Positions 7,741 to 16,406 of a stretch of 64,000 nucleotides of DNA are shown here, piece after piece; position 1 is the stretch's first letter; each line of letters starts with the position of its first letter. The stretch comes from RBG-16-49-21 sp040768125. Its GTDB lineage: Bacteria; Spirochaetota; UBA4802; UBA5550. The translations under genes were made by a program, and so were the position numbers. Under the pieces are notes generated by a model. The model was not told the DNA's origin. It did not search any database and saw only the letters and a list, made by a program, of their open reading frames with translations. The DNA is taken from NCBI GenBank assembly GCA_040768125.1, contig JAXGNG010000001.1, positions 1,488,001 through 1,552,000 of the forward strand. The letters run 5' to 3'.

Positions 7741-8612
7741 TCCTTGTTCGTCATGCCCATGAGAAGGGTCACCAGGTCAGGGTTGAGGTTGAGGTTCCCG
7801 ATCTTGGCGCCGCTCTCTCCCAGGGATTTCATGCCCAGGGCCACGAGGAGTTTCGGGTCGAGGTCCCGGTAGATGGCCCACTCCAGGGCCAGGGCCTTCG
7901 ACTTGAATTCCGCCTCCCTGATCCGGTTGGAGCCGCTCCGTTCCACAAGCTCCTCGCGCCGCTTCTCCAGCTCGATTTCCGAATCGAGCTCGTTGCGCTT
8001 GATGACGCGCTCCTGCTCCACCGCCGCGGCGCGGCGGGCGTAGATCGCCTCGTCGGCCTTTTTCTGGAGGGATTCCCTGTACTCCGCCTCCAGGGCCTTG
8101 GCGATCTCCGGCAGGGGGGTCACGGCGGTGAAGTAGATGCTCTCCACGGCCACGCCCATGGCGTTTATCCGCTCGTCGCTCTTGATCTTCTCCATGACGT
8201 TACGCGCCATGGCCTGGGAGCTCCCCAGGGCCTCCTCCAGGGAGAGGGCCCGGATCTCCTCCCGGGTGAGCATCTGCACTGCATTGATGATCCGCCCGGC
8301 GAGCTTCCCCGGGTCCTCGGAGCGGTACTCCCGCGTCACGGGGTCGATGGAGAAGTCGAGACGCTCGAATATCTTCCTTACGTCCTCTATCCGGTAGGTG
8401 ACCTGCCCCTGGACCGATACGGCCTGGAAGGTCCGCGTCGTCTCGTTGAAGATGAAGTTCACGTCCATCGTGCCCGCGGGAATCGACACGACGGTGTTCC
8501 TCTTTTTCCAGTAGAAAAAGCTTATACCCGGCCCCTCCTTCCTGATCCGCCCCTTCCCGAACTTGATCACGTACTCGCCGGGCCGTCCCATGAAATACCT
8601 GATGAAGAGCAT
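7737..8612 (-). CDS. SPFH / band 7 domain protein
   Basis: 291 residues. The N-terminal part (about 1-170) is an SPFH domain (VIKFGKGRIRKEGPG, IPAGTMDVNF, VQGQVTYRIEDV) and the C-terminal part is a charged coiled coil (KKADEAIYARRAAAVEQE to KRREELVERSG) ending in a short Leu-rich segment. There is no clear transmembrane helix; the start may be membrane-associated. Family members oligomerise as scaffolds on membranes. First gene of a three-gene operon with the NAD kinase (4-bp overlap) and the HD protein, so a joint role in nucleotide or NADP metabolism at a membrane scaffold is an inference. Confidence 0.85.
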   Translation of the reverse strand: MLFIRYFMGRPGEYVIKFGKGRIRKEGPGISFFYWKKRNTVVSIPAGTMDVNFIFNETTRTFQAVSVQGQVTYRIEDVRKIFERLDFSIDPVTREYRSEDPGKLAGRIINAVQMLTREEIRALSLEEALGSSQAMARNVMEKIKSDERINAMGVAVESIYFTAVTPLPEIAKALEAEYRESLQKKADEAIYARRAAAVEQERVIKRNELDSEIELEKRREELVERSGSNRIREAEFKSKALALEWAIYRDLDPKLLVALGMKSLGESGAKIGNLNLNPDLVTLLMGMTNKE

Positions 8613-8698
8613 AGCGCTTCCCCCTGATCGAAGTGATCGATCCTATCGCGCCGGCGGGTTCCTGTCACGAACATTTTTTGCCCGGGATTGAGGCGGGA

Positions 8699-9631
8699 TC
8701 AGGGGCGGGTCACCATCATGATAACATGAAGCGCCCCTGGCTTGGCATGATAGTAGAGGATCTTCCCATCGGCCGAGAGGGAGGGGGCCTCGGCGAAGCC
8801 CGTTATCGCGCTGATGAATGCGGGGGTCCCGAAGGGATCGGCCGCGGAGTTGCGCGTCGCGCGGCAGATGCGTGGGTCTCCGGATCCGGGAACATACCGG
8901 GTGAAGAAGAGCTCCAGCCCGTCGGCGCTGATGGAGGGCGCATATTCCAGGCAGTCGCCGGGGCGGTTCACCTTTGCCATGATAGACGCGGCGCCGGGCA
9001 CCATGTTGAAGAGAGCGCCATCCTTCCTGGCCACGAGTATGTCGGATGCGTCGGGCACAGAAGCGCCGGAGAAAAAGGCCTGGCTGTAGTAGAGGTATTC
9101 ACCGTCGTGGCTCACCTCTGCGTCCATGACCAGCCACCCGGGGCCCAGGTACATGTCTCCCTCCTGGACCGCCAGGCCCGTAACGGCTCCGGCGGCGTAG
9201 GCGCCGGTGTAGATGGTTTTCCAATCGACAAAGTAACTTCGGGTAGAGGTGTAGTAGAAGCGCCCGGCCAGGTCCATGCTCGCCACGGCGTCCAGGTGGG
9301 GAGGCGTGCCGTTCACCCCGCCGATTTCCCCTTCGTAGGCGAATTCATCGTCACTGATGTGGCTTGCCCAGTGAAGGCTCGTGTCGTCGCCGTCGTTCAG
9401 GCTGTTGAAGAAGAGCGCGGTGCCGTCCCGGGTGATGAAGGGCTCCATGGCGTGGTCCGCGTAACCGGTGATGGCAACAGGGCGGGGATCACTGAACCCG
9501 TCCCCGCCGGACAAGAAAAGGAGCGGCGCAAGTGAATCGGATTCCGGTTGCCCGGAGCATGACATCAGGGCGGCGCCGATAATTATCGTTATGGCGCCGG
9601 ATAAGGATGCGATTGCGGTGCGCAGGGGCAT
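8699..9631 (-). CDS. Lipoprotein with WD40-like (PD40) propeller repeats
   Basis: 310 residues. The start at 9631 gives a lipoprotein signal ending in IGAALMSCSG, with the lipidated Cys at about residue 25. The mature protein has repeated SxDGxxLFF/YY units: FITRDGTALFFNS, SMDLAGRFYYTST, EVSHDGEYLYYSQ, SISADGLELFFTR, SLSADGKILYYHA. These are TolB-type PD40 blades, so a beta-propeller of five or more blades is likely, exported to the envelope. The partner is unknown and there is no Tol/Pal gene nearby. An overlapping plus-strand frame of similar length is a shadow of the GC-rich codons. Confidence 0.85.
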   Translation of the reverse strand: MPLRTAIASLSGAITIIIGAALMSCSGQPESDSLAPLLFLSGGDGFSDPRPVAITGYADHAMEPFITRDGTALFFNSLNDGDDTSLHWASHISDDEFAYEGEIGGVNGTPPHLDAVASMDLAGRFYYTSTRSYFVDWKTIYTGAYAAGAVTGLAVQEGDMYLGPGWLVMDAEVSHDGEYLYYSQAFFSGASVPDASDILVARKDGALFNMVPGAASIMAKVNRPGDCLEYAPSISADGLELFFTRYVPGSGDPRICRATRNSAADPFGTPAFISAITGFAEAPSLSADGKILYYHAKPGALHVIMMVTRP

Positions 9632-9873
9632 CGGGCATTTCCATGCATACCCCACCCCGGAACCCGGGACAGGGGGATTCGGTTTGCCTGAAGACAACCG
9701 TGGGAATATACCCATCGAGGCGGGGTGAGGCAAGTTTTTTTATTGCACAAGGGTGTAAAGCATAGGGTTATCATGTTATACTTTATACAATACGGCCGTT
9801 TGCCTCAGAGAACCAGGGCCTTAGTGGCAGTGGCAAGGGACCGACGCATTCTGGACTTTCGCTCGGGGAATGC

Positions 9874-10045
9874 CCCTTGATACAGCCACGAAAAAGCATT
9901 GTGTTGGCTTATATCCGGTTATGGTCACTCGGGGCGCGTACTAATTCCAACACTACGCCGGTTGTGGAGTAGCCCGCAGGGCGTCCCTCGATACGGCCGG
10001 CGATAACTATCGCATGGTTTATATCGTTATACGGCCTACTTGGGG
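9874..10045 (+). repeat. Diverged direct repeat pair, 61-bp units, possibly structured RNA
   Basis: Copies at 9874-9934 and 9985-10045, offset 111 bp. They share CCCT(T/C)GATAC(A/G)GCC, then TTATATC and a closing ACT(C/T)GGGG. The ends pair in both copies (CCCC/GGGG in one, TCCC/GGGG in the other), and each has an internal hairpin (GCGAT-AACT-ATCGC in copy 2). They fill the 598-bp gap before the propeller-OmpA gene. The orientation as RNA is assumed from the downstream gene. Nothing else is recognisable in 9632-10229 apart from the RBS of that gene. Confidence 0.45.
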
Positions 10046-10229
10046 TAAACCCCGCGATATGGCGTCCGGGGAGCAAAAAAATGCCCTTTTTCACGAAAAA
10101 CAGGGTCTCGCGAAAATGTATTGCCTGAGAAGTCCCGATATGTCATATATACATGGTATGCGAAATTGACGGAACGGGGGCCGGGGCGCCGCGAAGACTT
10201 TGGGGAAGGCCTGCGGGGAGGGGTATGCG

Positions 10230-12272
10230 ATGAAACGATGGTTCCTTGTAGCGGTGGCGGGTGTACTATTCCTGGGGGGCGGGGCCGCCGCCTCGGACTG
10301 GCCTATCTACAAGGGGAACATCTTCTTCACCGGCAACAACGACGAGATCACGGTGAAGAACAACAACCTGAAATGGCTCTTCCAGGCCGGTGACACGGTC
10401 TACAATCCCATCGTATCCGAGGGCATGGTCTACTTTGTTGACGTGAAGAAGAACGTTTACTGCCTGGACGAGGACTCGGGCAAACTCAGGTGGAAGGTGA
10501 ACCTTACCCGGCTTTCCTCCCAGTTCACGGCGGGGTCACGGGCGGCGGGGAAGGTGAAGTATCCCCTGGTGAAGGGGCCTCGCCTCATCCTTACCGATAA
10601 CTATCTCATCTACTGTCTTGATAAACGGAGCGGCGGGGTGCTCTGGGCCCGCACGGGCATGCGTGACGAAAAGGAGCTTTTCGAGAGGGGAAGTGAGTAT
10701 AACCGAAAGACCCCGGCCTGGCGTTCCGGCCATGACGGTTCCTGGGACCCCACGAAGCACTCCACCACCCTGGTGGACGGGATCTACTCCGACCCGGTGA
10801 TCAACGGTGACACGCTCTACTACGGCACGCGAAACGTCTTTCTCTCCCGGGAGATCGAGGCGGGACACCTCAGGTGGGACAACCGCCTGGTGAAATCCTA
10901 CAGCGGATTTCCCTCCTTTTACGACGACCTGATCTTCACCCAGTCCATGGACTACTCGACGAAGGCCTTCACCCTCTACTGCCTGAAGGCCGTGGACGGC
11001 ACCGTCGCCTGGGAAAAGCGCCTCCCCGCGCCGGAAAGGCTCTTTTCCCCCGTGGTGTACCGACGCAACGTCTACCTCGCCTCGGGGAGCTCGATACACT
11101 GCTTCGCCCTCGGGGACGGGGAACTCCTCTGGTCCCGGGACTACGGTGAGACGATCACCTCGAACCCGAGCTTCACGGAGCGGGAGATACTTTTTACCAC
11201 GGGTAACCGCCGCGTGGTGATCATCAACCCCGCGGACGGCGCCGTGGCCTCTGCCATCGACCTGGGGGAGAAATCGAGCCCCTATTTCGTGACCATCAGG
11301 GACCAGATCTATGTCGCCGCTACGTTTAAAAAGAAGGTGGGGGACCGGGAGCTCTCCTACGCTTCCCTGAGGGCGCTGAAGTTCGGCCGCAAGGATCCCC
11401 TCTGGGAATTCGTGCCTCCCTTCCCTGGAGGCTCCTATCAGCCCGCGGCTTCCGGGGGGATCATGTTTCTTCCCTCGGGGAACTACCTCTACGCCGTGGG
11501 GACCGATTACTACCCACGGATCATCGACGGCGGGAGCGCGGTCTATGATCCCTATGACCGGGTTGGGCCTGACGGCGGGAAGGACAACAAGGGTCCAATT
11601 GAAAAAGATATAAAGGGAGCCGATGCGGAAATAAAAAAGAATGAGACCGCGAAAAAAGACGATGCTTTCCCCATGAGGTCAATGAAGATCACGGTGACGG
11701 ACGAGAAGAACGCCCCTATAAAGGCCGCCGTGGAGATAAAGAAATGGTCCCGGGGCAAGCTGGTGTACTCGAAGAGGGTTCCCGTGGATGGCCCCGGAAG
11801 GGAGATACAGGTCCCTGATTCCGATGACGTTGAGATCACGGCCGACGCGGACGGCTACATGCCGAAGAAAAGGATCATCTCCCGCGGCGACGATGAGGCG
11901 TCAATTTCCCTTGAAAAAATCGAGAAGGGGAAGGGGATCGTCGTTGATAATATTCATTTCGAAATCGACGAGGCCTATCTGAAGAAAGAATCCCTCAACA
12001 TCCTTGACCGTATGGTGGAGTCCCTGAAGCGAAACCCCGGCACCAGGCTCGAAGTCCGGGGCCATACCGACTCCACGGGTTCGAAAGAGCACAACATGAA
12101 ACTCTCCATGCGCAGGGCCGACGCGGTACGGGACTACATGATCAAGAACGGTATCAGCCCGGAGCGACTCGAGTCGAAGGGCTTCGGTTTTGGCAAACCG
12201 ATCGCTGACAACGCCACCGCAGAGGGAAGGAGGAAGAACCGGCGCACGGAGTTTTTTGTTCTGGATAAGTGA
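10230..12272 (+). CDS. PQQ-type beta-propeller fused to OmpA peptidoglycan-binding domain
   Basis: 680 residues. The start at 10230 follows GGGGAGGGG and gives a signal peptide (MKRWFLVAVAGVLFLGGGAAA). Residues about 25-430 are PQQ/propeller repeats (VYCLDEDSGKLRWKV, IYCLDKRSGGVLWAR, LYCLKAVDGTVAWEK, IHCFALGDGELLWSR). A charged linker rich in K/D/E follows (about 445-490), then a PEGA-like beta domain (about 490-565), and a C-terminal OmpA domain (about 568-680) with the peptidoglycan-binding signature GHTDSTGSKEHN and LSxxRADAVRDYM. It probably tethers a propeller to the cell wall in the periplasm. The domain order is unusual; ligand unknown. Confidence 0.88.
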   Translation: MKRWFLVAVAGVLFLGGGAAASDWPIYKGNIFFTGNNDEITVKNNNLKWLFQAGDTVYNPIVSEGMVYFVDVKKNVYCLDEDSGKLRWKVNLTRLSSQFTAGSRAAGKVKYPLVKGPRLILTDNYLIYCLDKRSGGVLWARTGMRDEKELFERGSEYNRKTPAWRSGHDGSWDPTKHSTTLVDGIYSDPVINGDTLYYGTRNVFLSREIEAGHLRWDNRLVKSYSGFPSFYDDLIFTQSMDYSTKAFTLYCLKAVDGTVAWEKRLPAPERLFSPVVYRRNVYLASGSSIHCFALGDGELLWSRDYGETITSNPSFTEREILFTTGNRRVVIINPADGAVASAIDLGEKSSPYFVTIRDQIYVAATFKKKVGDRELSYASLRALKFGRKDPLWEFVPPFPGGSYQPAASGGIMFLPSGNYLYAVGTDYYPRIIDGGSAVYDPYDRVGPDGGKDNKGPIEKDIKGADAEIKKNETAKKDDAFPMRSMKITVTDEKNAPIKAAVEIKKWSRGKLVYSKRVPVDGPGREIQVPDSDDVEITADADGYMPKKRIISRGDDEASISLEKIEKGKGIVVDNIHFEIDEAYLKKESLNILDRMVESLKRNPGTRLEVRGHTDSTGSKEHNMKLSMRRADAVRDYMIKNGISPERLESKGFGFGKPIADNATAEGRRKNRRTEFFVLDK

Positions 12273-12368
12273 TGCGTGTCAATTATTCAGTTTTGATGGG
12301 GAAACCGAACGTTTTTGCATATATGTACAACTCAAGATGCTGCTCAGAACGATTGGACTGATCAGGAG

Positions 12369-12444
12369 CGATAGTTATCGGGTGTTTGACTGATTGTCAT
12401 TGCCATTTGTCCGATAGTTATCGGTCGCTGACCGATTGTTATCG
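12369..12444 (+). promoter_or_regulatory. Operator-like array of palindromes, about 21-bp period
   Basis: Four units at 21-22 bp spacing: CGATAGTTATCG at 12369 and 12412, CGATTGTTATCG at 12433, and a degenerate TGATTGTCATTG at 12391. Each good copy is a dyad CGATA-N2-TATCG. The 21-bp spacing puts the copies on one face of the helix. The same dyad in reverse reading, CGATAACTATCG, occurs at 10001-10012. It lies 110-190 bp upstream of the lipase promoter, so a cooperative DNA-binding regulator is a reasonable inference. Confidence 0.5.
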
Positions 12445-12536
12445 TAGTTACCCATCTTATCTGACATAACATTATCAATAACCCGAAAATATTAATTTGA
12501 ATGCACACAAACCCCTTTCTGTGTAATAAAAAAAAC

Positions 12537-12585
12537 CGTCCGGACGTTTTTTTTTATTGACGTAAACATTGTTTACCGATATGTT
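12537..12585 (+). promoter_or_regulatory. Lipase promoter with two palindromes
   Basis: TTGACG at 12557-12562, 17-nt spacer, TATGTT at 12580-12585. A perfect palindrome GTAAAC-ATT-GTTTAC (12562-12576) fills the spacer, the usual place for a repressor site. Just upstream, CGTCCGGACG (12537-12546) flanked by an A run and a T run may end the preceding transcript or be another operator. Confidence 0.6.
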
Positions 12586-12625
12586 TTCATTATAAGATGT
12601 TGAAATTAGTTACCGGGGGCCTGTT

Positions 12626-13519
12626 ATGAAAAAAGTGCTGATTTCACTGGCGATTGTCACCGCAGCCTTCTCTTTTGCCTTCGCAAGCGGTTCATCGAAC
12701 ACCTGTCAAACGAAGTATCCCGTAGTCCTTGCCCACGGCATGGGCGCCAGCGCGGAGATACTCGGTATCGTGAACTACTGGAACCGGATTCCCGACGCAC
12801 TCAGGGACGAGGGGGCACGGGTCTACATCACCTCAGTGAACGGCATGGACAGCACGGCGAACAAGGCCCTTGCCTTCAAACAGCAATTCCTCCAGATCAA
12901 GGCGGTCTCCGGGGCGGCTAAACTGAACATCATCGGGCACAGCCACGGCACGATCTACACCCGCTACGCGATATCGAACCTGGGGCTTTCCTCCTACGTC
13001 GCGAGTCATACCAGCATCGCCGGACCCCACAGGGGCAGCGCGATTGCCGACGTGATCATGGGCGTCATTCCCAACCCGGCGGAGCCGATCGTGGGCGCGG
13101 CGCTTGATTTCGTCTACGCCTTCATCTTCGGCGACACCAACCCGAACAGCGTGCAGAACGGCTACGACCTGGTCAGGAGCTACATGATCAACACCTTTAA
13201 CCCGAACACGCCGAACAAGTCGGGGATCTACTACCAGAGCTGGGCCGCCAAGATCAAGACCATGGCGGTCAACGCCCGCAACTGGTACTTCATCGCCACC
13301 TGGCCGATCCTTCTCCTCACCGAGGGGGCCAATGACGGCCTGGTGAGCGTTGCCTCGGCGAAGTGGGGAACCTTCCGGGGCACCCAGGAAGGGTCCTGGT
13401 ACTCCGCGGGGGTGGACCACCTGAACATCGTGGACCAGCTCTTCGGCTTCACGCCGGGATTTGATGCCCCCGATTTCTGGGTGGACATGGTGGCTGATCT
13501 CAAGAACAGGGGCTACTGA
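12626..13519 (+). CDS. Secreted triacylglycerol lipase-type alpha/beta hydrolase
   Basis: 297 residues with a signal peptide (MKKVLISLAIVTAAFSFAFA). Oxyanion region VVLAHGMGAS near residue 36 and nucleophile elbow IIGHSHG with Ser106; a conserved Asp in ANDGLVSV and the His in GVDHLNIVDQ are candidates for the rest of the triad. This layout matches bacterial lipase family I.1/I.2, extracellular esterases of long-chain glycerides. Members of that family often need a dedicated membrane foldase; none is adjacent here, but a candidate lies beside the second lipase. G+C and codon use look like neighbours. Strongly promoter-driven, monocistronic, ended by a good terminator. Confidence 0.88.
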   Translation: MKKVLISLAIVTAAFSFAFASGSSNTCQTKYPVVLAHGMGASAEILGIVNYWNRIPDALRDEGARVYITSVNGMDSTANKALAFKQQFLQIKAVSGAAKLNIIGHSHGTIYTRYAISNLGLSSYVASHTSIAGPHRGSAIADVIMGVIPNPAEPIVGAALDFVYAFIFGDTNPNSVQNGYDLVRSYMINTFNPNTPNKSGIYYQSWAAKIKTMAVNARNWYFIATWPILLLTEGANDGLVSVASAKWGTFRGTQEGSWYSAGVDHLNIVDQLFGFTPGFDAPDFWVDMVADLKNRGY

Positions 13520-13542
13520 GCCGGAAAACCTTCGATCGTCAT

Positions 13543-13577
13543 AAAAAAAAGGGGCGCCGATGAGCGCCCCTTTTTTT
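13543..13577. terminator. Bidirectional intrinsic terminator
   Basis: Stem GGGGCGC (13551-13557) with GCGCCCC (13564-13570), a 6-nt loop, a run of A before and T after, between the convergent lipase and aroH genes. Confidence 0.9.
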
Positions 13578-13602
13578 GTGTTACGACGCTACCGCGCCCT
13601 GG

Positions 13603-13998
13603 CTAGGTATTCGACACGTAGAACTTGTCCACATCACTTGTGCCGAGGTCGGGCCTGAGGCGTTTCGCCTCGTGGAGATACACGTGCCTCATGTCCTCCT
13701 GGTTTCTTTCGGAGTTGACGTGGAGGAGGACCCGGACGCATTTACGGAGGCTTCCCTGCACCGGAATCTCCATCGCGCAGAAGAGGGGGGTGTGGAGCCA
13801 CCCGAGATTTCGCGCCGCCACGGCGGGGAACTCGGCGTCGAGATCGTCGGTCACGGAGAAGATGGCGGAGGCGATATCCTCGATCTCGATTTCGTTCAGC
13901 CGCACCATCTCCTCGATGAGCTCCCGGGTCTTCTCGACGATTTCCTCTTTCGTGTTGGCCGTCGTCGTGGTCGCGCCCCGTATCCCCCGTACCGCCAT
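13603..13998 (-). CDS. aroH: Chorismate mutase, AroH class
   Basis: 131 residues, typical of the trimeric AroH class that turns chorismate into prephenate for Phe/Tyr synthesis in the cytosol. Seen: RGIRGATTTTANTKEEI at the N-terminus, EDIASAIFSVTDDLDAEFPA, and the active-site region NLGWLHTPLFCAMEIPVQGSL with Arg/Lys residues. It starts 4 bp after the aroA stop, so it is co-transcribed with it, placing the two consecutive shikimate-end steps together. Confidence 0.93.
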   Translation of the reverse strand: MAVRGIRGATTTTANTKEEIVEKTRELIEEMVRLNEIEIEDIASAIFSVTDDLDAEFPAVAARNLGWLHTPLFCAMEIPVQGSLRKCVRVLLHVNSERNQEDMRHVYLHEAKRLRPDLGTSDVDKFYVSNT

Positions 13999-14002
13999 GT
14001 CG

Positions 14003-15274
14003 TCACGCTCCTGTCCTGATATCGGCCCCTATGGAGGCCATGAGTTCCCTGAAGCCAGGGAAGGTCACCGCGGCTGATTCCGCGGTCTCCACGACGGTCT
14101 CTCCCCGTGCGGCAAGGCCCGCCACGGCCAGGGCCATGACTGCGCGGTGGTCATGGCGCCCGTTGACCCGGGCGCCACGGAGTGCGCCGCCGCGGATAAC
14201 GAGTCCGTCCGGCAATTCATCGATATCGGCCCCCATCTTCGAAAGCTCCTCGCGCATCACCCTGATTCGGTCCGTTTCCTTGAGGCGCGCCTGGGGCACG
14301 TTCACCAGGCGGGTCTCTCCCCGGGCCAGGCACCCCGCCACGGCAAGGGCGGGAAGGGCGTCCGGGATGGCGTTCAGGTCAAAGGTCCCCCCTTTCAGGG
14401 ATCCGCCCTTAACCCGGATGGCCCCTTCGCCGATTTCGACGGCGGCGCCCATCTCCTCGAGAATGGTCAGGGCCTCGCGGTCCCCCTGGGTATCGTTCCA
14501 GTCAAGCCCCTCCAGGAGGAGTTCGGAACCGGTCACGGCAGCCGCGACCATGAAGAAGGTCGCGGATGAGAAATCCGCCGGGATGCGGACGTTGAAGCCG
14601 CGGTATCCCTGGCTGCCCGGTATCATGAAGGAGCGGTAGTCGTCGTGGTCGTACCTGATCCCCAGGCGATCAAGCCATGAGAGAGTCATCGTGACGTAGG
14701 GCTTTTCGTTGAGCAGGGGGACCTCGATCAGGGTGTCGCGCTCAGCCAGGGGGGCGGCGATGAGGAGCGAGGTGAGGTACTGGGATGTCACGGCCTCCAC
14801 GCGGGCGCGTCCCCCCTTCAGCCTGCCCCCCACCACCAGGGGAGGCATTCCGTTGCCCCGGGTTGAGAAGGCCTCGGCCCCCAGGCTCACCAGGGACTCA
14901 AGAAGTCCCCCGGCGGGGCGGCTCCGGATCTGGGCGTCCCCTGTGAAGACCGTTCGTCCCTCCCCAAGGGCCGCGATGCCCATGCCGATGTAGAGGGTGG
15001 TCCCCGAGTTGCCCACGTCGATTACGTCGCCTGGTGCGGGGATCAGCCCCCCCAGTCCCCCGATACTCCACGTGTCGTCATTCTCCGCAACGTCCGCGCC
15101 GAAGGAGCGCGCCATGGCGAGGCAGGAGCGCGTGTCGGATGAATCAAGGGGGGAGGCGATGACGGATTCCCCCCCGGCCAGGAGGCTGAAGGCCAGGGCC
15201 CGTATGGTGTGTGACTTCGACCCGGGAATGGCGACGGTGCCCCCGAGCCTGGATGGCGTGACGATAAATTCCAC
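14003..15274 (-). CDS. aroA: 3-phosphoshikimate 1-carboxyvinyltransferase (EPSP synthase)
   Basis: 423 residues, normal length. It transfers the enolpyruvyl group of PEP to shikimate-3-phosphate. Signature regions: IPGSKSHTIRALAFSLLAGG near the start (the substrate Lys/Ser), DVGNSGTTLYIGMGI (the GNSGT motif), a Gln/Ser pocket, and KETDRIRVMREELSKMGA near residue 335. It sits between a methyltransferase gene and aroH on the minus strand, with aroH 4 bp downstream. Confidence 0.95.
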   Translation of the reverse strand: MEFIVTPSRLGGTVAIPGSKSHTIRALAFSLLAGGESVIASPLDSSDTRSCLAMARSFGADVAENDDTWSIGGLGGLIPAPGDVIDVGNSGTTLYIGMGIAALGEGRTVFTGDAQIRSRPAGGLLESLVSLGAEAFSTRGNGMPPLVVGGRLKGGRARVEAVTSQYLTSLLIAAPLAERDTLIEVPLLNEKPYVTMTLSWLDRLGIRYDHDDYRSFMIPGSQGYRGFNVRIPADFSSATFFMVAAAVTGSELLLEGLDWNDTQGDREALTILEEMGAAVEIGEGAIRVKGGSLKGGTFDLNAIPDALPALAVAGCLARGETRLVNVPQARLKETDRIRVMREELSKMGADIDELPDGLVIRGGALRGARVNGRHDHRAVMALAVAGLAARGETVVETAESAAVTFPGFRELMASIGADIRTGA

Positions 15275-15318
15275 TCGATTTCCTTTCGGGACAATCCGGC
15301 ATGCACGCCTGCGGGACG

Positions 15319-16092
15319 CTACGCGGTTTTCGGCTTTTCCCTCATGAAAATGCTGATGTAATAGGGCTCGGCGATTGTCGTGCCCTCGAGCCCGTAGAGA
15401 CGGGTGAAATCCTCGCGCCGTTCCTCGAGAATCGCGGGAGGTTTCTGGGGCTCGCCGAAGGACGAAGAAAAGTATTCCACCAGGGCGGCGAGGTCGGTGC
15501 CGAATCGCTCGATGGAGCCCTTGATAAAGGTGAACTCCTTGAGGCCCAGCATCGTCTTCAGGTCGTCGCGGAGGTAGTAGTCGTTGTGGAGCGGGAAGGC
15601 CGCCTTCATGAAATCGTCGTAGATTCCCTCGATGTCCTCGTCCTCGAGAACGATGCCGGCGATGAAGAGTATCCCGTCAAACTGGAGGGCGCGGCGAAAC
15701 TCGTCGAGGACCCTTCCCGATTCGAGAAACTCGAGGTAGTCAACGCTTACCAGGAGGTCCGCGGAGTAGTAATCGACCGGCAGCTCGTTGAACTCGCCGT
15801 TGATGAAGCGGATCCTCTCAAGGGCGGGGTCGCCGGCATGGGCGTCGATGAAGGAGCGGATGAGGGGCATTGAAGGCTCCACCACGGTGATATAGGCCGC
15901 TGAATTCCTGGCGATCTCCATGAGGAGGTCCCCCCGGCCGAGTCCCGCCTTTATGATGGTGCCCGGGTTGTAGGTGCGCACCACGTCGAGGACCCCTTCA
16001 CGAAGCTTCGGGAGCCTCTTTTCAGGCTCGATGACAACGCCGGTTTTAACGTCACGCTCGATGAAAGATACGATGTCGCTGAGCCTTCCCAT
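15319..16092 (-). CDS. Class I SAM-dependent methyltransferase
   Basis: 257 residues. The Rossmann-type SAM site is suggested by TIIKAGLGRGDLLMEIA (motif I, about residue 44), ITVVEPSMPLIRSF (acidic end of strand 2) and ADLLVSVDYLEFLESG (motif IV). The substrate is unknown. The first about 35 residues are a helical extension. It is the first gene of the aroA-aroH transcription unit, 44 bp upstream of aroA; any link to aromatic biosynthesis is only positional. Confidence 0.75.
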   Translation of the reverse strand: MGRLSDIVSFIERDVKTGVVIEPEKRLPKLREGVLDVVRTYNPGTIIKAGLGRGDLLMEIARNSAAYITVVEPSMPLIRSFIDAHAGDPALERIRFINGEFNELPVDYYSADLLVSVDYLEFLESGRVLDEFRRALQFDGILFIAGIVLEDEDIEGIYDDFMKAAFPLHNDYYLRDDLKTMLGLKEFTFIKGSIERFGTDLAALVEYFSSSFGEPQKPPAILEERREDFTRLYGLEGTTIAEPYYISIFMREKPKTA

Positions 16093-16262
16093 TCCTTCCC
16101 CCGTGTCGTGAAGTTATCGCCGGGTCGGTGAAATTGCGCAACCATTTTTTTTGGGCCCCGGTGGGCCGCGGCGTCGCCTGGTCTTCATCGTGCCGTGAAG
16201 CGTGGGATAATGCAAACCGGCGTCATTTCGGGTAAGCGGTGGAGCGCGGTGAGCACTTTTGC

Positions 16263-16291
16263 TTGACATTCCCGAATTTTCCCGCCATTAT
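16263..16291 (+). promoter_or_regulatory. Promoter upstream of STAS gene
   Basis: TTGACA 16263-16268, 17-nt spacer, CATTAT 16286-16291. This leaves about 110 nt of leader before the preferred ATG at 16407. The rest of 16093-16406 shows nothing I can name. Confidence 0.6.
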
Positions 16292-16406
16292 TCGCACCAT
16301 GGCGGTCCGCCCGGAGGAGTATCAGCGGGGCGCTCCTCAATTCCCCGCGGTGATTGTCGTTTCTACGCGGGTTGTGCGGTTTCGTCGGGAGGGAATACGC
16401 GCGATC

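Noticed and set aside
8633..9535. Long plus-strand frame opposite the propeller lipoprotein
   Set aside because: The minus strand has a lipobox and clear PD40 repeats; the plus frame has none and is a mirror of GC-rich third positions.
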